Shown here: positions 54,463-63,649 of the stretch, piece after piece
Numbering within the stretch: position 1 is the first letter of the stretch
Layout of the letters: the number at the start of each line of letters is the position of its first letter
Assembly (NCBI GenBank): GCA_015709655.1
Contig: CP054181.1
Span: 1,236,207-1,300,206 of the forward strand
DNA length: 64,000 nucleotides
DNA from: Ignavibacteria bacterium
GTDB lineage: Bacteria; Bacteroidota; Ignavibacteria; Kapaibacteriales; Kapaibacteriaceae
Direction of reading: 5' to 3'
The notes under the pieces: generated by a model
Database searches by the model: none
What the model was told of the DNA's origin: nothing
The model's input: the letters and a program-made list of their open reading frames with translations, nothing else
Program-made: the position numbers and the translations under genes

Positions 54463-55641
54463 ATGAGAATTCTCTATGTAATACTGTTGGCAACAGTGGG
54501 GATTGCCAGAGCTTGGGGGCAATATGGCTCGGTACAAGCATGCAGTAACCAGGAGTTCCCGTACCGGTTCTGTCCATTTATCAATGGTCAGCCAGAAGTG
54601 ATCTGCACCACTACTCCTACAAACATACCTGGCAAAACTGCTCTTCGGAATTTGTTCCCACTTTGTGCCAGAGTAGTTGCCGGACCGGACGATCCTCAAA
54701 CTGTCTATATCAGAGATGTAAACGGTGTAGATGTAGTCGTTTACAACCCTGCACAATTACAAGCTGAAGTTGATCTTGCCATAGAGGCATGGAACTGTCT
54801 CTGCGGGAATACAACGCCGAACATGCAGATTAATTCGACATGTTGCTCTCAAATACGATGGACAAGAAACCCTCGCGACTTTAGTGGTGTTACAGCCGGC
54901 ACGTTCCGGCTCGGAGAACAGCAGGTGAGTGTTTTTTCTACGCCACCTCAGTCTTGTGGTGAATTAGGTTGTTACAATGAAAATGGTGTACCTACTCCCG
55001 TTGGACGGCGACAAATGTTACTAAATAATACCGAGGATTTTCGGTCTCCAGTTGGTGCTGGACCATCTGCGCAACGTATGTTATATACTGGCCCGGTACT
55101 ACCCACGGGACCAGGCAATGCTGCATTAAACAACTTGGCGCAAGTTTGGAGTATTCGTGATGTTATTACTCACGAGATAGGACATTGGGCAGGATTAATT
55201 CATCCAGACGCAGAAAATCCACCAAACAACACACTTCGCTGCGATCAGACTGGTGCTCCCTCTAGAGGCATAATGACTTCTACTACAACTAGCGGAACAA
55301 ATCCGAAAGGCATTTCAGACCAAGATAAATGTCAGTTCATGCGTCTCTATTGCCCAACGATAACCAGTATTGATCAAGAAGTCAAGCTTATTGCTGCAAA
55401 GGAAGAGCTAATGGTTTGCAGTACGAGCGGTGTCTATCATTGGAATGTTGGAGGATGTACCAGCAATGATCTTCGAGCTTGGAATATCCGTGGTGACGAA
55501 ATTACTACACCACCATTCACTCAGGGATCTGATGGTTTTATAACGGTCTACTGCTATAATTTGCCTAAGACTATTGTTGTTCTTTCTCTAACATGCTCTG
55601 CATCTGGTAATCATAAGTTTTGCTTATTGCCGGTTGAATGA
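54463..55641 (+). CDS. Secreted metzincin-type zinc metalloprotease
   Basis: A 392-residue exported protease. The signal peptide (ILYVILLATVGIARAWGQ) is followed by about 210 residues rich in Cys and Asn. The zinc site HEIGHWAGLIH (consensus HExxHxxGxxH, near residue 240) gives three His ligands and the catalytic Glu; a Met-turn candidate, RGIMTSTT, follows about 30 residues later. This is the metzincin pattern seen in matrixin- and pappalysin-like enzymes. The C-terminal 90 residues (LIAAKEELMVCSTSGVYHWNV) form an extra domain with no sorting signature. Hydrolysis of extracellular proteins is expected; the substrate is unknown. Some stretches sampled by eye are near 40% GC, against about 53% in neighbouring genes. 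Confidence 0.88.
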   Translation: MRILYVILLATVGIARAWGQYGSVQACSNQEFPYRFCPFINGQPEVICTTTPTNIPGKTALRNLFPLCARVVAGPDDPQTVYIRDVNGVDVVVYNPAQLQAEVDLAIEAWNCLCGNTTPNMQINSTCCSQIRWTRNPRDFSGVTAGTFRLGEQQVSVFSTPPQSCGELGCYNENGVPTPVGRRQMLLNNTEDFRSPVGAGPSAQRMLYTGPVLPTGPGNAALNNLAQVWSIRDVITHEIGHWAGLIHPDAENPPNNTLRCDQTGAPSRGIMTSTTTSGTNPKGISDQDKCQFMRLYCPTITSIDQEVKLIAAKEELMVCSTSGVYHWNVGGCTSNDLRAWNIRGDEITTPPFTQGSDGFITVYCYNLPKTIVVLSLTCSASGNHKFCLLPVE

Positions 55642-55703
55642 TAGTCGGTAAACTGCTTACTGATAAGGTGTTGATTACAGCGGTGCTTCTCATAGTGCAA
55701 CAG

Positions 55704-55728
55704 GCTGTCTAAAAAGGACAGCTTTTTT
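55704..55728 (+). terminator. Terminator formed by the left end of relic 2
   Basis: GCTGTC (55704-55709) pairs with GACAGC (55717-55722) and is followed by six T. The same AGGCTGTCT...GGACAGC sequence is the left end of the transposase relic, so the element end doubles as the terminator of the protease operon that stops 62 bp upstream. Confidence 0.7.
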
Positions 55729-56394
55729 GATTTTCACTCCTTTAAGAAGATCAATCCGAAGAGGCTAGAGGCTATATGAATACCAGGCAAAAGATCAGAT
55801 CATGGATGGCAGAAACAGTTGCAGCTAAACCAATCCCGATGCCACCTTTATGCGCATGAATGACGACCATCTGCACAACGATCAACTTAAACCCGGCTAC
55901 AATGTGCAAATCAGTACGATTAATCAGGTCATTCTCAATTTCAACGTTTATCCGAACCCTGCCGATACGCTGATGCTTCCTTCCCATCTCAACAGTTATC
56001 ACTACTTGTATTGACAAGTGCCGCAAATCGTTACTGCCGACTGTGGGTGTGACTAGAAAACGTCAACGGGTTTGAGCAAATCATCATTCTCTGCCAGACG
56101 CAACACTGCCATGGCTGCCCGCTACGAAGCGCATATCATAAGGTATAAGGCAACCGCATCATCGAGATCAATCATCAGTTCACAGACTACAAACAAAAAG
56201 CCCGAGCCAATCATACCAGCGATGAAGGCATTCGCCAAAGAATACTACAAGCATACAATGTAGAAACGATCTTTGGCAACATCAAGCAGAACGGGGGCTT
56301 CACCGGCACAGGCAGGCAAAAGCTGGTTTGTCTGTTGGCAACTTCAATCTGTAGCTGGCCAAACACATTCAAAAAACTGAACTCTTACTTTTGA
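55704..56394 (+). pseudogene. Relic 2 of the same IS1182-like transposase
   Basis: A second degenerate copy on the same strand. It keeps part of the proximal catalytic half missing from relic 1: NPDATFMRMNDDHLHND and LKPGYNVQISTINQVI near 55832-55930 (the family has DATFMRMKED...LKPGYNVQ), then NPADTLMLPSHL and QIVTADCGCD with stop codons. It then jumps to the distal half, CHGCPLRSAYH, GNRIIEINHQFTDYKQKAR, SDEGIRQRILQAYNVETIFGNIKQNGGF and PNTFKKLNSYF up to the stop at 56394. The middle portion present in relic 1 is deleted here. The two copies are therefore different internal-deletion derivatives of one element. Confidence 0.85.
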
Positions 56395-56429
56395 GAAAGG
56401 GGCTTTGGTATGCGTTTTTTTACTGTTTA

Positions 56430-58946
56430 TTATTCTTCGTGAGTTTCTGCTTCTTCAGGTTTTTCTTCATCAGCAGATTTTGCTTTAGAAGCCGTGAAAA
56501 CCAAATGTCCGGCTTTTTTATCGAGCTTTCCTTTCACTATTGTTCCTTCAGGATAATTGCCACGCAGCATTTCTTCGGCAAGCGGGTCTTCCACATAGCG
56601 CTGCAGAGTTCGGCGCAGCGGGCGGGCACCGTACTTCTCATCAAACCCGTGATCGGCAAGGAATTCCTTTGCCGTCTTGGCAATCTCTACGGTGATGCCA
56701 CGCGCAGCTAGCCTTTTGTAGAGGTCTTTCAGCTGCAGATCGATAATTGAAACCATGTGTTCTTTTTTGAGCGGGCGGAAAATCACATACTCATCAATTC
56801 TGTTCAGGAACTCCGGATTAAACAGTCTGCGCATTGTTTCTTCGATGGTATGCTTCACGTTATCGTAGGTATCGGTCTCTTCGTTTGTCGAAAAGCCAAT
56901 TCTTCCACCGGCTTTAACATCGCGCATTCCAACGTTGCTGGTCATGATGATGATCGTATTCTTAAAGTCAACACGCCGGCCAAGTCCGTCGGTAAGCTGT
57001 CCATCGTCAAACACCTGCAGCAGAATGTTAAACACATCGGGATGTGCCTTCTCGATTTCGTCAAGCAGGACGATGCTGTAGGGTTTGCGGCGAACTTTCT
57101 CTGTTAGCTGTCCGCCTTCTTCGTAGCCAACATAGCCAGGGGGAGCACCTACCAGACGTGACACCGAGAACTTCTCCATATATTCACTCATGTCGATCCG
57201 CACAAGTGCATCGTCGGAATCGAACATATACCGTGCAAGAACTTTTGCCAGTTCAGTTTTGCCAACACCTGTTGGCCCAAGAAACATAAACGAGCCAATA
57301 GGACGTGAGGGATCCTTGATGCCTGCGCGTGCGCGCCGGATTGCCTTTGCAAGGTGTTCAACCGCTTCTTCCTGACCAACAACCTGTTGCTTAAGAATGT
57401 CGGCCATCTTCAGAAGTTTCTCGCTCTCGCTTTCGGCGATACGGTTTACGGGGATACCCGTCATCATTGCGATAACATCAGCAATATCATCTTCGGTAAC
57501 ATCGTGAATGGTTTGCTCGCCTTGTTGTTCCCATGCATCCTTAGCGGCTTCAAGTTCGGTTTGATATCGTTTTTCAAGATCGCGAAGCCGTGCGGCTTCT
57601 TCAAAGTTCTGCGACTTTACAACAACGTTTTTTTCCTGACGGACCTGTTCAATTTTCTCTTCCAGTTCAAGGACGTTGGCGGGTACGGAAATGTGGGACA
57701 AGTGAACGCGAGCACCCGCTTCATCCAGTACATCCAGTGCCTTATCCGGCAGAAATCTGTCGGTAATATACCTGTCAGCCATGTTCACACAGGCCAGTAT
57801 GGCTTCGTTGCTGTACCGGACACCATGATGTTTCTCGTATCGGTCGCGCACATTCATCAGAATTTGAACTGCTTCGGATACTGACGGAGGATCGACCATG
57901 ATTTTCTGGAAGCGTCTGTCAAGCGCACCATCTTTCTCGATAAACTGCCGGTACTCATCCAGGGTGGTGGCACCAATACACTGGATCTCGCCACGCGAGA
58001 GTGCAGGTTTAAACATGTTCGATGCATCTAACGATCCGGATGCACCGCCTGCCCCGACAATGGTATGAAGTTCGTCAATAAACAGGATAACATCTTTGGC
58101 TTTTTCCAGTTCGTTCATAACGGCCTTCATCCGCTCTTCGAACTGCCCCCGGTATTTTGTTCCGGCAACCAGGGCAGCAAGGTCGAGCGTTACGATGCGC
58201 TTATCAAACAAAACGCGCGACACCTTTCTGTCAACTATCCTGAGTGCCAGACCTTCCACGATGGCCGTTTTGCCCACACCTGGCTCTCCGATAAGGACTG
58301 GATTGTTTTTCTTTCTGCGAGAGAGGATCTGAGCAACGCGCTCGATTTCTTTTTCGCGCCCAATCACAGGATCCAGCTTGTCTTCCAGAGCAAGTTTTGT
58401 AAGATCACGGCCGAAATTATCCAGCACAGGCGTCTTTGCCCGCTCCGGTACCTTTGTTTTTGACGTGGTTCTTTCTGACCTTGGTGTGCCGCCTGCCGGA
58501 TCGGCCGGTTTGTCGCCCTGGTACGAGTCCAGTTCCTTCCGAACTGTATCGTAGGTAACCGAGTATTGCGAGAGGATCTGTGCTGCAATATTGTCTTCGT
58601 CACGCAGTAAACTCAGCAGCAGGTGTTCTGTACCAATTACATCGTTCTTGTAAAGTTTCGCCTCGAGATATGTAATCTTAAGAACCTTTTCTGCCTGCTT
58701 GGTTAGTGGGATGTTGCCAATGGTAAGCGGACCACTCATGGAACGCACTGTATCCTCGATCGAACGTTTGAGCTTGCTCAGATCAACATTCAGATTCCGC
58801 AAAATCTTAATTCCAACGCCTTCGCCTTCGCGGATGATACCCAGCAACAGGTGTTCAGTGCCAATGTAGTCATGTCCAAGCCGAAAAGCTTCTTCTCTGC
58901 TCAGCCTAAGAACGTCGTGCAACCGATTTGAAAAATTGCCTTCCAT
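56430..58946 (-). CDS. clpC: ATP-dependent Clp protease ATPase subunit ClpC
   Basis: An 838-residue class I Hsp100 AAA+ unfoldase that feeds proteins to ClpP. The N-terminal ClpN repeats are [23 protein letters not shown] (15-37) and [21 protein letters not shown] (about 94-114). The first AAA domain has Walker A GEPGVGKT (220-227); the linker carries a UVR motif ([15 protein letters not shown]), which marks ClpC rather than ClpA or ClpB; the second AAA domain has GPTGVGKT near 555. AAGGA lies 8 nt before the ATG. The acidic tail EEAETHEE is unusual but short. It is the last gene of its strand run before the accessory island, whose right relic ends about 35 bp beyond its stop. Confidence 0.98.
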   Translation of the reverse strand: MEGNFSNRLHDVLRLSREEAFRLGHDYIGTEHLLLGIIREGEGVGIKILRNLNVDLSKLKRSIEDTVRSMSGPLTIGNIPLTKQAEKVLKITYLEAKLYKNDVIGTEHLLLSLLRDEDNIAAQILSQYSVTYDTVRKELDSYQGDKPADPAGGTPRSERTTSKTKVPERAKTPVLDNFGRDLTKLALEDKLDPVIGREKEIERVAQILSRRKKNNPVLIGEPGVGKTAIVEGLALRIVDRKVSRVLFDKRIVTLDLAALVAGTKYRGQFEERMKAVMNELEKAKDVILFIDELHTIVGAGGASGSLDASNMFKPALSRGEIQCIGATTLDEYRQFIEKDGALDRRFQKIMVDPPSVSEAVQILMNVRDRYEKHHGVRYSNEAILACVNMADRYITDRFLPDKALDVLDEAGARVHLSHISVPANVLELEEKIEQVRQEKNVVVKSQNFEEAARLRDLEKRYQTELEAAKDAWEQQGEQTIHDVTEDDIADVIAMMTGIPVNRIAESESEKLLKMADILKQQVVGQEEAVEHLAKAIRRARAGIKDPSRPIGSFMFLGPTGVGKTELAKVLARYMFDSDDALVRIDMSEYMEKFSVSRLVGAPPGYVGYEEGGQLTEKVRRKPYSIVLLDEIEKAHPDVFNILLQVFDDGQLTDGLGRRVDFKNTIIIMTSNVGMRDVKAGGRIGFSTNEETDTYDNVKHTIEETMRRLFNPEFLNRIDEYVIFRPLKKEHMVSIIDLQLKDLYKRLAARGITVEIAKTAKEFLADHGFDEKYGARPLRRTLQRYVEDPLAEEMLRGNYPEGTIVKGKLDKKAGHLVFTASKAKSADEEKPEEAETHEE

Positions 58947-59098
58947 GATTTTTTTCCTTTAACAAGGGAGAGACTCATTGCTACAGACGTTTATGAAGCA
59001 ATTGTGTTACTTCCGGTAGCAGATGTTGGTAATATAACCGTCGGATCCGGTGCCGGAGGTGGAAAGATTTCAACAAGCATCAACCGGGCCCGCGCCTG

Positions 59099-60016
59099 TT
59101 ACTCAAATAGGCGTTTTACCTGTCCAATACTGATAATCAGATTGGAGTGGTTACTTGCCGGCAGGACAGGGGGCTTGGGTTTACTATCAGTTTTTGACTT
59201 GCTTTTTGTTTTTGATGCAGCGGCAACCGGAGCGGGTGGCGATGGCACATACACAGCAGATGCAGGTAGCTGACCAATTACGTACGTTATTCGCAGGTCA
59301 GAGTGTTTAAGATCCTTCAGTTCCTGCTGGATGGCCGCCTTACGTTGTTGTAGCAGGTCAGCATTGGGGTCGGCAACACTGGCTGCAACACGTACTGGAG
59401 GCACTGGAGGCTCGGGTTTTGTTTTTGCTTTCCGGTATTTCTTTTCATACGCCGTCATGGCCTTCACCCAGTCCGCCGAGTCAGCAAGAAACTGTTGTTC
59501 AGCCTGGAATTGCGCTACGGCTGCACGGTCTTCATCGGGAACTACGGTTACGTTGACCGTCATCTGCGGATTCTTGGTCAGTGTTTCCTTTAAAGCTGTT
59601 ATCTGGCTCTTTCCGCTCGCCGAAATCGTTGCGGTGTTTTTCTCAAACATCCTGCCTTCGACTAGTACATCTCCTGTGTGCAATGCTCTGACCTGAAAAT
59701 CACGCTTGATTTCCTGAAATTTCGTGGAAGCCGGAACATCAACCGTAAACTCGGCTTTGTACACATTAAAGCCTGTAAAAAGCAGTTTGTGCTGGCCTGC
59801 TTCATTAAGAACTGCAAGGTACGAGCCATCGTCGGCAGACTTAATACTGGTTTTCTTTCCCGTTGCACTTACAAACGTCATCGAGCATCCCACCGGTTTG
59901 TGGGTAACAGGGTCGGTAACCTTACCTTCTACTCTGGTTGTAGCTTGTTGCGCCAACATAGTGGCAAACGCACACAATGTGAATACCATCACGGTTATTC
60001 TTTGTAGTAGTCTCAT
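59099..60016 (-). CDS. Secreted carboxypeptidase-regulatory-like protein with OmpA-like region
   Basis: A 305-residue exported protein. The signal peptide (ITVMVFTLCAFATMLAQ) precedes a carboxypeptidase-regulatory-like/CNA-B-type beta domain (VEGKVTDPVTHKPVGCSMTFV, DDGSYLAVLNEAGQHKLLFTG, residues 28-110). A second region, about 135-165, reads SGKSQITALKETLTKNPQ and recalls the start of an OmpA peptidoglycan-binding fold, but it is interrupted by a 70-residue Ala/Lys/Glu-rich helical insert and a Pro/Lys-rich segment. The C-terminal NHSNLIISIGQVKRLFE may be the final strand. A cell-envelope role is likely; no enzyme activity is suggested. It follows the crotonase gene by 1 bp. Confidence 0.75.
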   Translation of the reverse strand: MRLLQRITVMVFTLCAFATMLAQQATTRVEGKVTDPVTHKPVGCSMTFVSATGKKTSIKSADDGSYLAVLNEAGQHKLLFTGFNVYKAEFTVDVPASTKFQEIKRDFQVRALHTGDVLVEGRMFEKNTATISASGKSQITALKETLTKNPQMTVNVTVVPDEDRAAVAQFQAEQQFLADSADWVKAMTAYEKKYRKAKTKPEPPVPPVRVAASVADPNADLLQQRKAAIQQELKDLKHSDLRITYVIGQLPASAVYVPSPPAPVAAASKTKSKSKTDSKPKPPVLPASNHSNLIISIGQVKRLFE

Positions 60017-60017
60017 T

Positions 60018-60779
60018 CTATGTTTTCTGTTTGTTAAGAAAGTTTGCTATTCCGTTTTGACAGTCCTGCGTTGATCTGGCAAACGCATTTACAGTTGCAG
60101 CGTAGCTAAGCCCGGCATCAATGCTCATCCCATGTAAGGCAGTAAACATCTGCTTGCTCAAAGCAATCGAGTCAGCGCTTAATCCTGCAAGATGCTCGGC
60201 CAGGTGCATGACTTCGCTTTCAAGATCATCATCGGCAACATGCCTGGTTGCAAGGCCAATTCGAACCGCTTCGTCGGCTTGTATGATTTCGGCCGACAAA
60301 ACCAGCCGACGTGCCTGGGTGTCTGATAGTCTTCGTAGGAGGAATACCATTACGATTGCGGGGACAAATCCAATTGCAACTTCGCTATATCCAAAACGAG
60401 CCTTCCCGGTACCGGCAATCACAAAATCACACACCGTGGCAAGACCACAGCCGCCGGCAATGGCAGGACCGTGCACCATGGCAATCACCGGCTTTGGGCA
60501 TTCACTGATGGTTCGCATCAGCGTCATTAACCCGAAACTATCAGCAAGATTCTCCATCGAGCTGTTGGTTGCCATCTTCTGCAGGTATGCCAGGTCAGCT
60601 CCGGCACAAAATGCGGGGCCGTTACCTCTTAGCACGATACTGCGAATGCCCGGGTCAGCGGCTGCCTGTTCAAAGCTGCTTTGCAGAGATTGTACCATCT
60701 CCGGACTCAGCGCGTTCCGTTTTTCCGGACGGTTCATCAGGATAATCCCAACCGCTCCGGTACGTTGAAGTTGAACCAT
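60018..60779 (-). CDS. Enoyl-CoA hydratase/isomerase family protein (crotonase fold)
   Basis: A 253-residue crotonase-fold protein. The CoA-binding/oxyanion elements are present: NRPEKRNALSPEM near 16, AFCAGADLAYLQ near 56 and GPAIAGGCGLATVCDFVIAG near 104. Of the two glutamates that add water in classical enoyl-CoA hydratases, the second is kept (Glu133 in RFGYSEVAIGFVP), while the first position is Gly112 (GGCGLA in place of GGCELA). The protein may therefore be a hydratase of a subgroup that uses one Glu, or an isomerase. It is not paaG by sequence. A link to phenylacetate breakdown, whose first enzyme is encoded at 16-17.6 kb, is only thematic. It forms an operon with the gene at 59099. 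Confidence 0.88.
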   Translation of the reverse strand: MVQLQRTGAVGIILMNRPEKRNALSPEMVQSLQSSFEQAAADPGIRSIVLRGNGPAFCAGADLAYLQKMATNSSMENLADSFGLMTLMRTISECPKPVIAMVHGPAIAGGCGLATVCDFVIAGTGKARFGYSEVAIGFVPAIVMVFLLRRLSDTQARRLVLSAEIIQADEAVRIGLATRHVADDDLESEVMHLAEHLAGLSADSIALSKQMFTALHGMSIDAGLSYAATVNAFARSTQDCQNGIANFLNKQKT

Positions 60780-60817
60780 GGCTCAAAAATAGGACTTAAT
60801 GCGTACCGTAATAATGG

Positions 60818-63631
60818 CTATCTGATTATCACAAGCGATGCATGGTTGAATTGCTGGCCTGCCCAAACCCTTACATCATAGGTACCGGAACTGAGCTCTG
60901 AACAGTTTACCGTTACCAACGAATTCCCGTGTATTGCTACTTGTTGTGAATGGACTATCCTGCCCTGTAGGTCGGCAATGTGTATCTGTGCAGTAACCGT
61001 GGTTGTTTCAGGCATCCGTATTGGCAGGGTAAACTGATTACGAGCCGGGTTGGGGAATGGGTTGCTTGCGATATTGCTGTCAAAAAAACCAAATTCGGGC
61101 TCAACGTGCATCTGTTCGGCTTTGTTAATGAGCCTCACCAAATCAGAACGCGTTTCGCCTACCAGGAATACCTGACGCAAACTTCGCATTCCACCGGGCT
61201 CGATGGGATCATGAAAATACACGCCTGTTACACATGCTGCATCAACCATGGTAAACGATTCGGCGTTCTCCCGTCCCCGTAACAGGTTTTGCTTGCGGGC
61301 GTCTGTAAATCCATCGTACGTGGTTTGGTTATTGACTCCTGCCTTTACGACCGTTGCCTGCGAATACGGCGTTTGTGCATAGGAACACACAGATAGGCCT
61401 AATGAGTCAGCCGAGGTTATCAGCACGCCATTACTAAAGCCAGGGAGTAGTGCGTTAACGGAATTGTGCGCCGGGTTTTCGCCAAGATCCCAGTCCTGAA
61501 ACCAACCAACACCAACGTTTCTGAGCGTGCTGTCAGATATATTCTTCACCGTGATATCTATTACGAGAATACCCTGGTTTGCCGTGTCGGCTGATATGTT
61601 CATACCTACTTCTACACCTATGCGCTGCGGTGCCGGTGCTGCCAGGTCAGAAACGATTCCGTAAAGGGGCTTGGGTTTATTAAATCTTTTTATCGGTATA
61701 AAATGGTTATTTGACCCTTTTTCACTACGAACGGCATCTACAACCTGGTTATTAGCCGTAATCATAAGTCCGCATTCCGGAAGCAGACCGCATGAGTTCT
61801 TGTAGGTAAAGCCAATGCCAAAGCCCCTTTCAGAATCAACCTTGCCGATCCTGGCGTTGTCGCCCACCGATGTTGCAAACACCGTGTTGGCAATGTTCCT
61901 GAACGGTGGGGCGGGAGTGACCGGGATTACCAGCGGTCGTTTATGGACGGCTCCTGCCGAGGTCTGAGTAACCAGGTCGGCAACGATGTACGCCGTGGTG
62001 TCGGCATTACGTTCAACTACGCAGGTAATCCCGTCAATTGTGACGGTCTGCGAGTTTACGACGGGTATGCCGTACGAGATTGTGGTTGGTGACAGCATTC
62101 GCAGCGCGTTGGCAGCCGTCCCGACAATCCGGATATTATCAATATTTAGCAGTGTGCATTCGTACAGAACGTTTGTCAGATGCAGTGCTACACTAATCGT
62201 ATCCCCCATTCCCCACCGGGTATCCGGGCTCAATGGTGTAATGATCACGCTGTCCCATTCAAACGAGGGGATGCTATCGGGATTTACGGTCACGGCATTC
62301 AATACGTCAAGTCGGCCATAGGGGAGCAGCTCGCGCATGATTTCCGCCGGTATGGTCTTCCACGGTGCCGGTTGTGCCGCCTCGCGCACTACGGCACAGG
62401 CCTGTACGGGTGTCAGATCGGGCCGGCGCGAGCGGACAAGGGCAACAGCACCCGCCACAATGGGGCTGGATCCGGAGGTACAGCAGAAACTACCGTACCC
62501 GCCATTGTTGGATGTTGTTAATGTATACTGTCCGGGTGCCATGATATCAACAGTGGGCCCGTGTCCGGTCATCCGAATTACATTATCACTGGGGTCGCAT
62601 ACGCCTACACTTAACACGCCGGGATACGAGGCAGGGTAAAATGGGGCTGCTGTGCCGTGATTGCCGGCGGCTGCTACAATTGCGGTGCCTCGTTCGATTG
62701 TATATGCAACTACGGCTTCGTCAAAACACGACCGGCTGGACGAACCCCACGAGCAGTTCACAACCTTGATGCCATTTACTGCACAGTACACCAGCGACTC
62801 GTATCCGTACACAATCCAGCCTGTATTATCGGGCATTGTTTTCAGCGGAACCATTTTGCAGTTGTTTGCAACACCGGCAATACCGATGGTATTGTTAACA
62901 ACCGCATCGCAGATTCCAGCAACACCGGTGCCATGCCCTTCCCTTGAGTTGTACGTGTTGCCGGGCATTGTTCCGTCATCGGCAGTACAGAAATTGTAAC
63001 CCCGATAGTCATCCACATATCCATTGCTGTCATCATCAATTCCATTGTCGGCAATCTCTGCAGGATTTACGTGCAGAGCATCGGCAAGGTCTTCATGACT
63101 CTGCAGTACTCCGCTGTCACTAATCCCTATCAGTACCAAAGAATCTCCTTTTTCAACATCCCATGCATCGAAAGCACGAATGGCGGCCAGCATGGGCTGC
63201 TGGCTAACCAGCGAGTCATTTGGTATTCCGGTGAGTGTAACAGCATATACCGGAGAGCAGCATTCCACAAGGGTACAGGTACGTGCAACCTTTTCAGCCA
63301 TTATCGAGGGATGCTCACCGGACAGAAATTCAACAACGTACGACCGAAGGAGTTGCTGCTCCAGATCGTATAGTTTGTTAATACCGAGCGGCCGTATTGC
63401 GGTATCGGACCATACCGATTGCTCCGGGAGCAGTGCTCTGTACAGAATACGCAGACCGTAGCTTGCTAAAACTGACGGATGTAGGTGTTCGGGTACACCC
63501 TTCGTGAGCCGCACCTTGAGTCGGCCGGCCACAACCCCTTCGCTGACGTTACCGGAGAGTGACGGTAGTACAACGATTTCTGCGTGAAGAACACCTGCAC
63601 ACAGCAATATGAGAGCAAAGATTTTTGTCAT
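60818..63631 (-). CDS. Subtilisin-like (S8) serine protease with T9SS sorting domain
   Basis: A 937-residue exported protease. The signal peptide (TKIFALILLCAGVLHA) precedes a propeptide-like region of about 140 residues. The S8 domain has Asp172 (ISDSGVLQSHEDL), His233 (REGHGTGVAGI), the oxyanion Asn324 (AAGNHG) and the Ser region CTSGSSPIVAGAVALV. Aligned to the usual GTSFSSPLVAG, the catalytic Ser is Ser386, and the preceding Gly is replaced by Cys, a departure from the consensus. After a long beta-rich middle (about 440-840) the T9SS sorting domain reads SNPFPNPARNQFTLPIRM ... SSGTYDVRVWAGQ. The ATG at 63631 is preferred to a GTG at 63637. Extracellular protein breakdown is inferred. The next gene upstream ends with a related sorting domain. 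Confidence 0.92.
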   Translation of the reverse strand: MTKIFALILLCAGVLHAEIVVLPSLSGNVSEGVVAGRLKVRLTKGVPEHLHPSVLASYGLRILYRALLPEQSVWSDTAIRPLGINKLYDLEQQLLRSYVVEFLSGEHPSIMAEKVARTCTLVECCSPVYAVTLTGIPNDSLVSQQPMLAAIRAFDAWDVEKGDSLVLIGISDSGVLQSHEDLADALHVNPAEIADNGIDDDSNGYVDDYRGYNFCTADDGTMPGNTYNSREGHGTGVAGICDAVVNNTIGIAGVANNCKMVPLKTMPDNTGWIVYGYESLVYCAVNGIKVVNCSWGSSSRSCFDEAVVAYTIERGTAIVAAAGNHGTAAPFYPASYPGVLSVGVCDPSDNVIRMTGHGPTVDIMAPGQYTLTTSNNGGYGSFCCTSGSSPIVAGAVALVRSRRPDLTPVQACAVVREAAQPAPWKTIPAEIMRELLPYGRLDVLNAVTVNPDSIPSFEWDSVIITPLSPDTRWGMGDTISVALHLTNVLYECTLLNIDNIRIVGTAANALRMLSPTTISYGIPVVNSQTVTIDGITCVVERNADTTAYIVADLVTQTSAGAVHKRPLVIPVTPAPPFRNIANTVFATSVGDNARIGKVDSERGFGIGFTYKNSCGLLPECGLMITANNQVVDAVRSEKGSNNHFIPIKRFNKPKPLYGIVSDLAAPAPQRIGVEVGMNISADTANQGILVIDITVKNISDSTLRNVGVGWFQDWDLGENPAHNSVNALLPGFSNGVLITSADSLGLSVCSYAQTPYSQATVVKAGVNNQTTYDGFTDARKQNLLRGRENAESFTMVDAACVTGVYFHDPIEPGGMRSLRQVFLVGETRSDLVRLINKAEQMHVEPEFGFFDSNIASNPFPNPARNQFTLPIRMPETTTVTAQIHIADLQGRIVHSQQVAIHGNSLVTVNCSELSSGTYDVRVWAGQQFNHASLVIIR

Positions 63632-63649
63632 TGGCACATACGGTATAAA

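Noticed and set aside
59004..59273. A + strand frame upstream of clpC
   Set aside because: It overlaps the 3' end of the convincing minus-strand gene at 59099 and has no start signal.
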